The notes beneath the pieces are model-generated. The model ran no database searches. It worked only from the letters and a program-made list of their open reading frames with translations, and had not been told where the DNA came from. Positions 1 to 7,831 of a DNA stretch of 11,444 bases are shown in pieces (the first letter of the stretch is position 1; every line of letters begins with the position of its first letter). Location: assembly GCA_020354105.1 (NCBI GenBank), contig CP070642.1, forward strand, positions 1,138,674 through 1,150,117, written 5' to 3'. The position numbers and the translations under genes were made by a program. Source of the DNA: Chloroflexota bacterium (GTDB lineage Bacteria; Chloroflexota; Dehalococcoidia; GIF9; UBA5629).

Positions 1-1001
<1,001 letters not shown>

Positions 1002-1002
<1 letters not shown>

Positions 1003-1427
1003 TGGCAACTTTGAGGCTTGAAATCATAACTGCCGAGCGTCAAGTTTTCTCCGATGACGTTAACGTGGTGGTTGCCCCCGGCATCCAAGGAGAGCTAGGT
1101 ATCTTGCCTCATCATGCTCCCTTGATGACCATGCTCAAACCTGGAGAACTGCTCATTAGAAAAGATAGCGAGGAAACTTATATGTCTGTTTCTGGTGGTT
1201 TCCTTGAAATACGTCCTGACAAAATCATAATCCTGGCCGATGCATGCGAACGCGCCGAGGAAATAGATATTGACCGCGCTGAGGAGGCTAAACGTCGAGC
1301 TGAAGAACGGCTCAAGACTCATCCATCAGAACTGGATATGGCCCAAGCACAAGCTGCTCTTCTTCGTTCTCTTGTGCGTCTTAGAGTAGCTGAAAGGAGA
1401 CGCCGAAAATCGGTAACCGGGCGATAA
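1002..1427 (+). CDS. atpC: F1Fo ATP synthase subunit epsilon
   Basis: Epsilon subunit of the F1 central stalk, which couples rotation to catalysis and can inhibit ATP hydrolysis. It has 141 residues, normal for the family. The N-terminal beta-sandwich (about 1-85) carries the signature [12 protein letters not shown] at 30-41. The C-terminal half (about 88-141) is a charged Ala/Arg/Glu-rich helical hairpin, as in epsilon subunits that can extend into the beta subunits. The ATG overlaps the atpD stop by one base, and GAGGG at 991-995 is a well-spaced ribosome binding site. It is the last gene of the ATP synthase operon and faces convergent khpA. Confidence 0.97.
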
Positions 1428-1491
1428 TCATCTTCAGTAAATAAGACGATGACTTACGGGAATTATAGAAGTCTGCAATTACCAAATAATA

Positions 1492-1515
1492 GACCTGCAG
1501 TGTACTTGACAGGTC
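1492..1515. terminator. Possible weak bidirectional terminator between atpC and khpA
   Basis: A 6-bp perfect inverted repeat, GACCTG (1492-1497) and CAGGTC (1510-1515), encloses a 12-base loop in the 90-base gap between convergent atpC and khpA. The flanks are A/T-rich on both sides but without a clear run of T. The position suits a terminator serving both operons. The stem is short, so this is an inference from position more than from strength. Confidence 0.3.
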
Positions 1516-1517
1516 AA

Positions 1518-1748
1518 CTATATTATCTCAAGCCTGACACGAATACCCTCTTTAGTCGCCACCACACGAAGCAAGGTTCGCATCGCCTCAGCAACACGAC
1601 CCTGTCTACCAATCACTCTCCCTTTATCATCTGGGGCAACTTCTAACTTCACCACCACCATACCCTTGTCATCAGTTTCCTCAGTAACCTTTACATCATC
1701 AGGTGCATTAACGATGGCCTTGGCAATGTACTCTATAAGCTCCTTCAT
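1518..1748 (-). CDS. khpA: KH-domain RNA-binding protein KhpA (YlqC family)
   Basis: Small cytoplasmic RNA-binding protein made of one KH domain. KhpA proteins bind RNA broadly, often with a partner KhpB/EloR, and affect ribosome or small-RNA function and, in some Firmicutes, cell elongation. The 76 residues match the family length. The nucleic-acid-gripping GxxG loop is visible as IGRQG at 46-50 within VAPDDKGRVIGRQGR. Its ATG overlaps the rpsP TAA by one base (TAATG), so the two are co-transcribed and probably translationally coupled. The rpsP-khpA pair is classic (ffh-rpsP-khpA-rimM-trmD-rplS in many bacteria), but here the operon ends with khpA. Confidence 0.93.
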   Translation of the reverse strand: MKELIEYIAKAIVNAPDDVKVTEETDDKGMVVVKLEVAPDDKGRVIGRQGRVAEAMRTLLRVVATKEGIRVRLEII

Positions 1749-2086
1749 TATGACGACTCCTCAGTTGTTGATTTGGTTTTGGATGTGGTTTTCGGCTTTT
1801 TCGGTTTCGTCGCCCGTTCTTTCTTTACAGCTGTTGGCTTAAATTTATCCATTACCTCCGCTTTAGACAGCAATCTTAATACAGTATCTGTTGGCTTGGC
1901 ACCATGTTTAAGCCATTTCAGCGCTTTTTCTTCATCAACAACAAATGTCTCCGGCTCAGTCATCGGATTATAATGTCCGATGATCTCAATAAAATCACCA
2001 TCTCGCGGTGACCTGTGATCAGCTACTACCACTCGGTACATAGGTTTATTTCTGGTACCCACCCGCCGTAATCTTATCTTTACCAT
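1748..2086 (-). CDS. rpsP: 30S ribosomal protein S16
   Basis: S16 binds 16S rRNA early in assembly of the small subunit. The N-terminal core (about 1-82) is typical: [20 protein letters not shown], then DHRSPRDG and IGHYNP. Residues from about 83 to 112 form a low-complexity tail rich in Lys, Thr, Ser and ending in Glu-Glu-Ser-Ser, so the 112-residue protein is longer than the minimal S16 of about 80-90. It is first of a two-gene operon with khpA. Just upstream of the ATG only a weak AGGT is seen; a much better GAGGAGG lies 21 bases upstream of the start (plus strand 2108-2114), with no in-frame start codon between, which is odd. The promoter is at 2132-2160. Confidence 0.97.
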   Translation of the reverse strand: MVKIRLRRVGTRNKPMYRVVVADHRSPRDGDFIEIIGHYNPMTEPETFVVDEEKALKWLKHGAKPTDTVLRLLSKAEVMDKFKPTAVKKERATKPKKPKTTSKTKSTTEESS

Positions 2087-2131
2087 GATTGACCTGTTTA
2101 GGTTAAGCCTCCTCGATAATTTTTACAGGCT

Positions 2132-2160
2132 ATTATGCATCAAGTCACCATACCTGTCAA
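2132..2160 (-). promoter_or_regulatory. Sigma70-type promoter for rpsP-khpA
   Basis: On the minus strand, TTGACA (plus 2155-2160) and CATAAT (plus 2132-2137) are separated by exactly 17 bases. The -35 box is a perfect consensus match and the -10 matches at five of six positions. Transcription would start near 2125, leaving a leader of about 39 bases before rpsP. This is consistent with strong expression of a ribosomal protein gene. Confidence 0.65.
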
Positions 2161-2179
2161 TATGTCATCACCTCCGATG

Positions 2180-2208
2180 TTGCCACCAGCGAACTCAGCC
2201 ATTATAAT
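2180..2208 (+). promoter_or_regulatory. Sigma70-type promoter for nfi and probably the downstream cluster
   Basis: TTGCCA (2180-2185) and a perfect TATAAT (2203-2208) have a 17-base spacer. Transcription should start at about 2214-2216, on top of the sequence AGGAGGTGA (2211-2219) and the likely GTG start of nfi at 2216. Any nfi start upstream of about 2214 would lie outside a message made from this promoter. It is divergent from the rpsP promoter, with only about 20 bases between the two -35 boxes. Confidence 0.6.
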
Positions 2209-2215
2209 CAAGGAG

Positions 2216-2920
2216 GTGAAAATACAGCAGTTGCACAGTTGGGAAATAAGTATCTCCCAAGCTAAACAGATACAAACTGAACTGGCTAGCCAAATATCGC
2301 GCAAAAGCGAGGACATTAAACCTCGTTTCATCGCCGGTGTCGATATATCAGCCCCAGATGCCAGAGGCATTGCTCGATCTGCGGCAGTCATCCTCAATTA
2401 CCCCGAACTTAAGGTGGTTGAGACCAGAACCGCCGAGGATAAAATCAATTTTCCTTATATACCAGGGCTTTTATCTTTCAGGGAGGCCCCTTTGGTATTA
2501 GCTGTTTGTCAACAACTATCTACCGACCCAGACCTTATTCTGGTCGATGGTCAAGGCATTGCCCATCCCAGACGTTTCGGAATTGCTTCACACATAGGGC
2601 TGTTCCTTAACATACCCACAATAGGCTGCGCCAAATCACGCCTGTGTGGCACCCACATTCCTGTAGCCGCTGAAGCTGGTGCTCACGCCGAGGTCACTGA
2701 CAATGACGAGGTTATCGGTGTTGCGCTGCGCACTAAAGACAATGTGCGTCCGATTTATGTATCCATCGGTCACAAGATTGACCTGCCAACAGCTATCCAC
2801 TGGGCTCTGGAATGCTGTTGCAATCATCGGCTTCCTGAACCCTGTCGTTTAGCTCACCTTGCCGCCAGCGGCAAATCCATAAACACCGCTTACAGCCATC
2901 AACGGAGAGTGTTCACCTAG
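2216..2920 (+). CDS. nfi: Endonuclease V (deoxyinosine 3' endonuclease)
   Basis: Repairs deaminated adenine: it cuts the second phosphodiester bond 3' of deoxyinosine, with Mg2+ as cofactor. From the GTG at 2216 the protein has 234 residues, close to the family's ~225. Visible motifs are IAGVDIS with metal-binding D43, the wedge region PYIPGLLSFRE with E90, DGQGIAHPRRFGIASH with D111 and H117, and the conserved lysine in GCAKSRL. I chose GTG 2216 because its N-terminus (VKIQQLHSW) lines up with the start I recall for Thermotoga endonuclease V, and because in-frame ATGs at 2135, 2162 and 2177 lie upstream of the promoter start point; 2135 even falls in the rpsP -10 box. TTG at 2231 is the alternative, with AGGAGG (2211-2216) 14 bases upstream. 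Function is sure; the start is not. Confidence 0.93.
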   Translation: MKIQQLHSWEISISQAKQIQTELASQISRKSEDIKPRFIAGVDISAPDARGIARSAAVILNYPELKVVETRTAEDKINFPYIPGLLSFREAPLVLAVCQQLSTDPDLILVDGQGIAHPRRFGIASHIGLFLNIPTIGCAKSRLCGTHIPVAAEAGAHAEVTDNDEVIGVALRTKDNVRPIYVSIGHKIDLPTAIHWALECCCNHRLPEPCRLAHLAASGKSINTAYSHQRRVFT

Positions 2921-2969
2921 CTTTTTGACGCAACTACTAAACCAAATATAGATATAGGAGTTATTATTA

Positions 2970-4074
2970 ATGCAGGAGGAAAAGGATAAACTGGAAGCGC
3001 TAAACCATCGAATCTCAGATATAATGGTGCACCTTTGACATCCCAAGTAAGGAAAGGGAAATCGCTAAGCTAGAGACTCAAACCACTAAGCCAGACTTCT
3101 GGTTAGACACAACCAAAGCACAATCGACTATGCGACGCTTGGTAAATTATAAAAATGTAGTCCAGACTTGGCGCCAGCTAGAGAAGAGAGCTACCGAACT
3201 CCTTGATATGACAACACTGGCCATCGAGGAAAACGACCAGTCTATTCAAGAAGAAATCCAGCAAGATATGGAGGAAATAAGCTCTCAGCTCGATGAGCTG
3301 GAGATCAGATTGATTTTGAGCGATGAATACGATAACAGAGATGCTATCTTGGCTGTGCATGCTGGTGCTGGTGGCACTGAGTCCCAAGACTGGGCAGAGA
3401 TGTTGTTGAGAATGTACCTTCGCTGGGCAGAGCGGCATAAATACAAAGTCGAAATACTAGACACCTCCCCTGGTGACGAGGCTGGCATAAAGAGTGCCAC
3501 TGTGGAAATTAGAGGGGACTATGCTTATGGCTATCTGAAGTCAGAGCACGGCGTACATCGCTTAGTTCGCCTGTCCCCGTTCGACGCTGACCATGCCCGT
3601 CATACTTCTTTCGTCCTGGTCGAAGTCCTCCCTGAAGCCGAAGGAGAAATGGATATAAAGGTGAATCCTGAGGACTTAAAAATAGACACCTTCAGGTCAA
3701 GCGGGCCAGGTGGACAACACATGCAAAAAACAAGCAGTGCTGTTAGAATAACTCATCTTCCTACTGGAATGATAGTGAGCTGTCAAAGTCAACGCTCCCA
3801 ACGCCAGAATAAAGAGAGTGCGCTGAAGGTAATTTATGCCCGCCTTCTTGAACTAAATCGCACTGAAAAGGAAAAAGAGAAAGCCAAAATCAAAGGCGAA
3901 CGAATTGAAGCTGGCTGGGGCAACCAGATTAGAAGCTACGTCCTCCATCCCTACAGAATGGTCAAGGACCATCGAACTGACTACGAAACCAGCAATGCAA
4001 ACGCTGTCCTTGACGGAGAACTCGATGATTTTATCAATGACTATCTTCGTTATAAACTTGGAGCGGGAAAATGA
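2970..4074 (+). CDS. prfB: Peptide chain release factor 2, expressed by programmed +1 frameshift
   Basis: RF2 recognises UGA and UAA stop codons and triggers peptide release on the ribosome. Translation starts at ATG 2970, preceded by ATAGGAG, and runs 22 codons to an in-frame TGA at 3036-3038 inside CTTTGAC. Shifting +1 over T3036 continues with D-I-P-S-K-E-R-E to the TGA at 4072-4074, giving 367 residues, essentially the E. coli RF2 length. In the shifted product SPF (stop-codon recognition tripeptide, RF2 type rather than the PxT of RF1) is at 202-204 and the catalytic GGQ at 247-249. Residues 1-110 are the helical N-terminal domain. A GGTG at 3026-3029, three bases before the slippery CTT, may act as the Shine-Dalgarno-like stimulator. 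Calling the gene from ATG 3130 would lose 53 residues. The stop overlaps the next gene by 4 bases (ATGA). Confidence 0.96.
3026..3039 (+). promoter_or_regulatory. RF2 programmed +1 frameshift site
   Basis: The site reads GGTG, CAC, CTT, TGA, C. The CTT codon followed by TGA and C is the classic prfB recoding signal: low RF2 lets the tRNA on CUU slip to UUU and translation resumes in the +1 frame, so RF2 autoregulates its own synthesis. The upstream GGTG could pair with the 16S rRNA tail at the usual 3-base spacing, though it is weaker than the AGGGGG of E. coli. Confidence 0.93.
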
Positions 4075-5282
4075 CTAAATGGCTAATCTCGCTAATACTG
4101 GCTACTCTTCTGTTTATTACACCGCCTATTGTCCGTGCGCAGGAGGGAATATCTCTGATAGCCAGCAATGCTGAGATATACTTCCCTTCTGCCTTGGTCT
4201 TCAAGATCACGGCTCAAAGCCAGAGCGATATCACTAAAATACGCCTTCACTATCAGGTTGATAGAATGAACTATGCCCAGGTCACCAGCGAAGCCTGGCC
4301 TGATTTCACCCAATCTCCAAAAGTGGAAACAGAATGGGTATGGGATATGAGAAAAGCCACTCTGCTAACCGGAGCCGTAGTCAGATACTGGTGGACAATC
4401 GAAGATGCAACTGGGGATAAATTGATAACTTCGCCTGAGATAATCCGCTTTGAAGACCTGCGTTATTCCTGGCAAAAGTTAACCACGGGGGAACTCAGCC
4501 TCTTCTGGTACAAAGGTTCTCAATCCTTTGCCGACGAGCTGATGGTTGCGTGTCAACAGGCATTGGAAAGACTGTTTGAAGATACTGGTGTCTACCCTGA
4601 AAAGCATATAGATATATTTGTCTATGCCAGTACTAGAGACCTTCAAGGTGCCATGATTTTCCCACGAGAATGGACAGGTGGTGTTGCTTTTACTGAATAC
4701 GGACTTATTGCCATTGGTGTCCCTACAAATGAATTGGACTGGGGAAAGAGAGCCGTAGCCCACGAGTTGGGACACACAGTGATTCACCAGATGACTTTCA
4801 GCCCCTACGGAGCCATTGTACTACCAACTTGGCTAGATGAAGGATTAGCTATGTATGCCGAGGGCAAACCAGATCCTTATCTCGAGTCATGGCTAAAAAA
4901 GGCAATAAATCAACAGAAACTTATTTCAGTGCGCAGTCTATCCAGTCCGTTTTCAGCCAAGTCTGAGGAGGCCTACATCTCCTATGCCGAAAGCCAAAGT
5001 CTGGTAGAATTCCTCATACAAAACCATGGCAAAGACAAAATGCTCAATCTCCTAAGTTTGTTAAAAGAAGGCAACTCTTGCGATGAGGCCATGATAGAAG
5101 TTTACGGGTTCGACCAAGATGGCCTTGATACACTATGGCGCGAATACATAACAAGCCAAACGCAATATCGCCCTGAATTCAAGCACATCTCGGTGCTAAG
5201 TACTAGTCCGGGAACGTGTTCCTGGATAGATATGCCAAGCAGAATGGTAGCAGCAAATACTCTATTAGTGGTGCCTGATTGA
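4071..5282 (+). CDS. Secreted gluzincin metallopeptidase, peptidase MA-like family
   Basis: Predicted zinc peptidase exported from the cytoplasm; its substrate is unknown. Residues 1-23 form a signal peptide: a Lys near the start, a hydrophobic core (LISLILATLLFITPPIV) and a likely cleavage after VRA. Residues about 25-130 look like a beta-rich N-terminal domain. The catalytic domain has HELGH at 231-235 (HExxH zinc site) and WLDEG at 254-258, where E257 is the expected third zinc ligand of gluzincins. The extreme C-terminus (about 385-403) has no recognisable features and no membrane anchor. The ATG overlaps the prfB stop (ATGA), with GGAG 7 bases upstream, and the stop overlaps the radC start (TTGA), so all three are likely co-translated. 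The link to prfB and radC is probably only shared transcription. Confidence 0.85.
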   Translation: MTKWLISLILATLLFITPPIVRAQEGISLIASNAEIYFPSALVFKITAQSQSDITKIRLHYQVDRMNYAQVTSEAWPDFTQSPKVETEWVWDMRKATLLTGAVVRYWWTIEDATGDKLITSPEIIRFEDLRYSWQKLTTGELSLFWYKGSQSFADELMVACQQALERLFEDTGVYPEKHIDIFVYASTRDLQGAMIFPREWTGGVAFTEYGLIAIGVPTNELDWGKRAVAHELGHTVIHQMTFSPYGAIVLPTWLDEGLAMYAEGKPDPYLESWLKKAINQQKLISVRSLSSPFSAKSEEAYISYAESQSLVEFLIQNHGKDKMLNLLSLLKEGNSCDEAMIEVYGFDQDGLDTLWREYITSQTQYRPEFKHISVLSTSPGTCSWIDMPSRMVAANTLLVVPD

Positions 5283-5968
5283 AGAACTCTTTCACCGTAC
5301 ATGACCTGCCTAGTTCTGAACGGCCTCGGGAGAGACTCTTAAAATTTGGCAGCGAAGCTCTCTCCAGCCAGGAGATCCTGGCGCTAATTCTCGGACGAGG
5401 CATCAAAGGCGAATCGGTAATCGTCACCGCCCAGAAATTGCTGAGCAAATTCGGCAATCTTAAAAACCTCGCCTCTGCCTCTATGGAAGAACTGACACAG
5501 ATAAAAGGTATCGGCCCGGCCAAAGCCGCTCAAATAAAAGCTACATTTGAGTTAGGCAAGAGACTGGAAGACTCCTCCAACGAAGGTGCAAAAATCACAG
5601 TTAAATCTCCAGAAGATGCCCTAAAAGCGGCAAGAAGCCAGCTAAAGGGCAAAAGGAAAGAGCACTTTTTGGTACTCTGCTTGGACACTAGAAATCATCT
5701 GATAAATACTCAGGAAATTTCTATTGGCAGCCTTGATTGCAGCATAGCGCATCCACGTGAGGTATTCAAAGAAGCCATATCTTCCTGTGCTGCCTCGGTC
5801 ATCTTTATGCACAATCACCCTTCCGGTGACCCCACACCCTCGGAAGACGATATCAAGCTAACCAAGCGACTAGTTGAAGCCGGTGAAATTATAGGAATTG
5901 ACGTCCTTGACCATATAATCATCTGCGATAGAGACCATTTGAGCATGAAAGCGAAAAATCTATTTTGA
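5279..5968 (+). CDS. radC: RadC family protein (UPF0758, JAB/MPN domain)
   Basis: RadC proteins have a DNA-binding helix-hairpin-helix part and a JAMM metalloprotease-like domain. Despite the name, a direct role in DNA repair is unproven, and the biochemical activity is unknown. The 229 residues fit the family. Seen here: the N-terminal signature DLPSSERPRERLL (9-21), an HhH motif IKGIGPAKAAQIKA (75-88), and the metal site HNHPSGDPTPSEDD (178-191), which fits H-x-H-x7-S-x2-D in full. The start is TTG 5279, in a 4-base overlap (TTGA) with the peptidase stop. The N-terminus matches the family from there and the next in-frame ATG is at codon 69. No strong Shine-Dalgarno is seen, which suggests coupling to the upstream gene. 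Confidence 0.94.
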   Translation: MKNSFTVHDLPSSERPRERLLKFGSEALSSQEILALILGRGIKGESVIVTAQKLLSKFGNLKNLASASMEELTQIKGIGPAKAAQIKATFELGKRLEDSSNEGAKITVKSPEDALKAARSQLKGKRKEHFLVLCLDTRNHLINTQEISIGSLDCSIAHPREVFKEAISSCAASVIFMHNHPSGDPTPSEDDIKLTKRLVEAGEIIGIDVLDHIIICDRDHLSMKAKNLF

Positions 5969-5980
5969 GGCAAAAAGCAA

Positions 5981-7573
5981 ATGAAAAAAGCTTGGCAATT
6001 CACATTATTAGGTGCTATTCTTTGTGCTCTAGTTACCTTACCATTCATCATTAACTGTCCACCACAGGAAACACCCATCCAAGAAAAGGGAGTTCTCAAT
6101 CTTTGGGATTCTGGCCCCATAACCCTTAACCCAGCGATCTCCAGTGAGATGACTTCACATTCTTACATTATGCAAATCTTCAGCGGCTTGGTCCGCCTCG
6201 GTGATGAGGCAAAGCCAGTGCCTGACATCGCCGAAAGCTGGCAGAAGAGTGATGACGGCAAGTGTTACACTTTCTATTTGCGCAAAGGAGTAAAATTTCA
6301 AGATGGCAAAGAGGTTACTGCCCAGGACTTTAAATACTCATGGGAATTAGCCTGCCACCCTGAAACCGGTTCGCAAACAGCAGCCACTTATTTAGGTGAT
6401 ATCGTCGGTGTGCAAGATATCCTGGAAGGCAAAGCTACAAGGATCAGTGGTATTGAGACAATTGACAATTACATTCTAAAGGTCACCATCGACGCTCCTA
6501 AGGCTTATTTCCTAGCCAAACTAACCTATCCTACTGCCTTCGTTGTCGATAAAACCAATGTAGAATCCGGCAAAAATTGGTGGCTAAAGCCAAACGGTAC
6601 CGGTCCTTTCAAGCTTAGGGAATGGCAAAAGGATCAGATACTAATGCTGGAGCCAAATGAGCTTTATTACGGGCAGTCTCCTGCTATCAAAAGAGTAGTC
6701 TATCATCTTCTAGCCGGTTCGCCTATGGAAATGTATGAACTGGGTGAAATTGACGTGGTAGATGTCAACGAATATTACATAGACAAAGCATCAGATGAAC
6801 GCGGTCCCTTCTATGAAGAATTGGCTGTGTTCCCTGAGCTAAGCCTCTTCTATATAGGCTTCAACACCCAGAAGCCACCTTTCGATGACGTAAACATCCG
6901 CCAAGCTTTTAGCCATGCAGTAAACAAAGAGCGAGTCATAAAGCTGACCCTCAAAGGGATGGTGACCAAAGCCAATGGCATCCTGCCACTTAACATGCCC
7001 GGCTATAATGAAGACCTGAAAGGACTCAGCTACGATGTAGCTAAGGCAAAGAGTCTCATCGCCAGCTCAAAATACGGTAGCGTTGCCAACCTGCCACCTA
7101 TTACGCTTACCACATCCGGCTGGGGAGGCAATATACCGGAATATCTGGGTGCCATAATCCAAGACTGGCGAGAAAACCTTGGCGCGGAGGTGAGCGTAAG
7201 ACAGCTTGAACCAGAGATATTCTCCTACTTCTTAAAAGAGGAGGCTGATGAGATGTTTTTCAGCGGCTGGATTGCTGACTATCCTGACCCTCAGAACTTC
7301 CTGGACATACTATTCCACACAGGTACCGAGTACAACACCGGTAATTACAGTAATCCAGAGGTAGACACCCTGCTCGACCAAGCAGGCACAGAACCTAATG
7401 AGACCACAAGATTTACCCTGTACCAGCAAGCCGAGCAGATACTGGTAGATGACGCCGCCTGCCTGCCCCTATGGTCCGATAGAACTTATCTTCTAATTAA
7501 ACCTTATGTCAAAAACTATAAATTGGACGCTCAGGGTATCCCCACCTTGCGCGAAGTCTACCTAGAAGAATAG
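5981..7573 (+). CDS. Peptide/oligopeptide ABC transporter substrate-binding protein (SBP family 5)
   Basis: Extracytoplasmic binding protein of the OppA/DppA type that would capture peptides, or other solutes such as nickel or sugars, and hand them to an ABC permease. It has 530 residues, normal for the family. Residues 1-25 are a hydrophobic export signal ending at Cys26 (PFIINC). This may be a lipobox, though Asn at -1 is atypical. Family landmarks are NLWDSGPITLNPA near 40-52, LRKGVKFQDGKEVTAQDFKYSWE (about 100-122), NGTGPFKL, NIRQAFSHAVNKERV, and a C-terminal SGWIADYPDPQNFL. It follows radC by 12 bases with GAGG at 5967-5970. No permease or ATPase gene is next to it, so it is an orphan whose partners must be elsewhere. 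The ligand cannot be told from sequence alone. Confidence 0.92.
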   Translation: MKKAWQFTLLGAILCALVTLPFIINCPPQETPIQEKGVLNLWDSGPITLNPAISSEMTSHSYIMQIFSGLVRLGDEAKPVPDIAESWQKSDDGKCYTFYLRKGVKFQDGKEVTAQDFKYSWELACHPETGSQTAATYLGDIVGVQDILEGKATRISGIETIDNYILKVTIDAPKAYFLAKLTYPTAFVVDKTNVESGKNWWLKPNGTGPFKLREWQKDQILMLEPNELYYGQSPAIKRVVYHLLAGSPMEMYELGEIDVVDVNEYYIDKASDERGPFYEELAVFPELSLFYIGFNTQKPPFDDVNIRQAFSHAVNKERVIKLTLKGMVTKANGILPLNMPGYNEDLKGLSYDVAKAKSLIASSKYGSVANLPPITLTTSGWGGNIPEYLGAIIQDWRENLGAEVSVRQLEPEIFSYFLKEEADEMFFSGWIADYPDPQNFLDILFHTGTEYNTGNYSNPEVDTLLDQAGTEPNETTRFTLYQQAEQILVDDAACLPLWSDRTYLLIKPYVKNYKLDAQGIPTLREVYLEE

Positions 7574-7711
7574 CATCCTAAGAGGATCACAAAACCTTCT
7601 ATGTCTTTTTGCTTCTCCTTTTTTCAGAGCGTCAGCCGAAGACTTAAGAGCCTGCAAGGTAAAACCAAGTTTAGCCATATCCAGCGCCATATGTCCTGAT
7701 TGCCCGAGCAT
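7562..7711 (-). CDS. Possible small protein of 49 residues, unrecognised
   Basis: An open frame on the minus strand from ATG (7709-7711) to TAG (7562-7564), overlapping the 3' end of the substrate-binding protein gene by 12 bases on the opposite strand. Its start reads MLGQSGHMALDMAKLGFTLQ, followed by a Lys/Ala-rich stretch and then a basic segment (AKRHRR). It could form one amphipathic helix. I do not recognise a family. No Shine-Dalgarno is evident just before the ATG, and the frame may be chance. It may instead be the out-of-frame continuation of the 31-codon frame at 7671-7766, in which case this is a decayed gene. Confidence 0.2.
   Translation of the reverse strand: MLGQSGHMALDMAKLGFTLQALKSSADALKKGEAKRHRRFCDPLRMLFF
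7581..7610 (+). terminator. Possible intrinsic terminator after the substrate-binding protein gene
   Basis: AGAGG (7581-7585) can pair with CCTTCT (7595-7600) with one bulged base. It is followed by ATGTCTTTTT and more T-rich sequence to about 7625. It lies 8 bases past the stop codon. The stem is short and imperfect, so efficiency is doubtful. Confidence 0.25.
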
Positions 7712-7802
7712 ATAATGATAACCCACCACAAACAATCACCCAAGCCACCATTATGCCAGACCCCATGACTTTCTTACTATATGTAAAGTTACCTTTGGGC
7801 TA

Positions 7803-7831
7803 TTTACAATAGTCCTATACGGTAGTATATT
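7803..7831 (+). promoter_or_regulatory. Sigma70-type promoter for the PAS-domain gene
   Basis: TTTACA (7803-7808) and TATATT (7826-7831) are separated by 17 bases; both boxes match consensus at five of six positions. Transcription would start near 7838, giving a leader of about 64 bases to the ATG at 7902. Confidence 0.5.

Noticed and set aside
1429..1452. Imperfect TCATC/GATGA hairpin just after atpC
   Set aside because: The stem is short with mismatched interior and no T run follows; the GACCTG/CAGGTC repeat nearby is better placed.
2135..2215. N-terminal extension of nfi from ATG 2135, 2162 or 2177
   Set aside because: These codons lie in or before both promoters, have no Shine-Dalgarno, and encode sequence without similarity to endonuclease V N-termini as I know them.
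3130..4074. prfB as a 314-residue gene starting at ATG 3130
   Set aside because: It would lack the conserved N-terminal segment, which is present in full upstream and joined through the standard CTTTGAC frameshift site.
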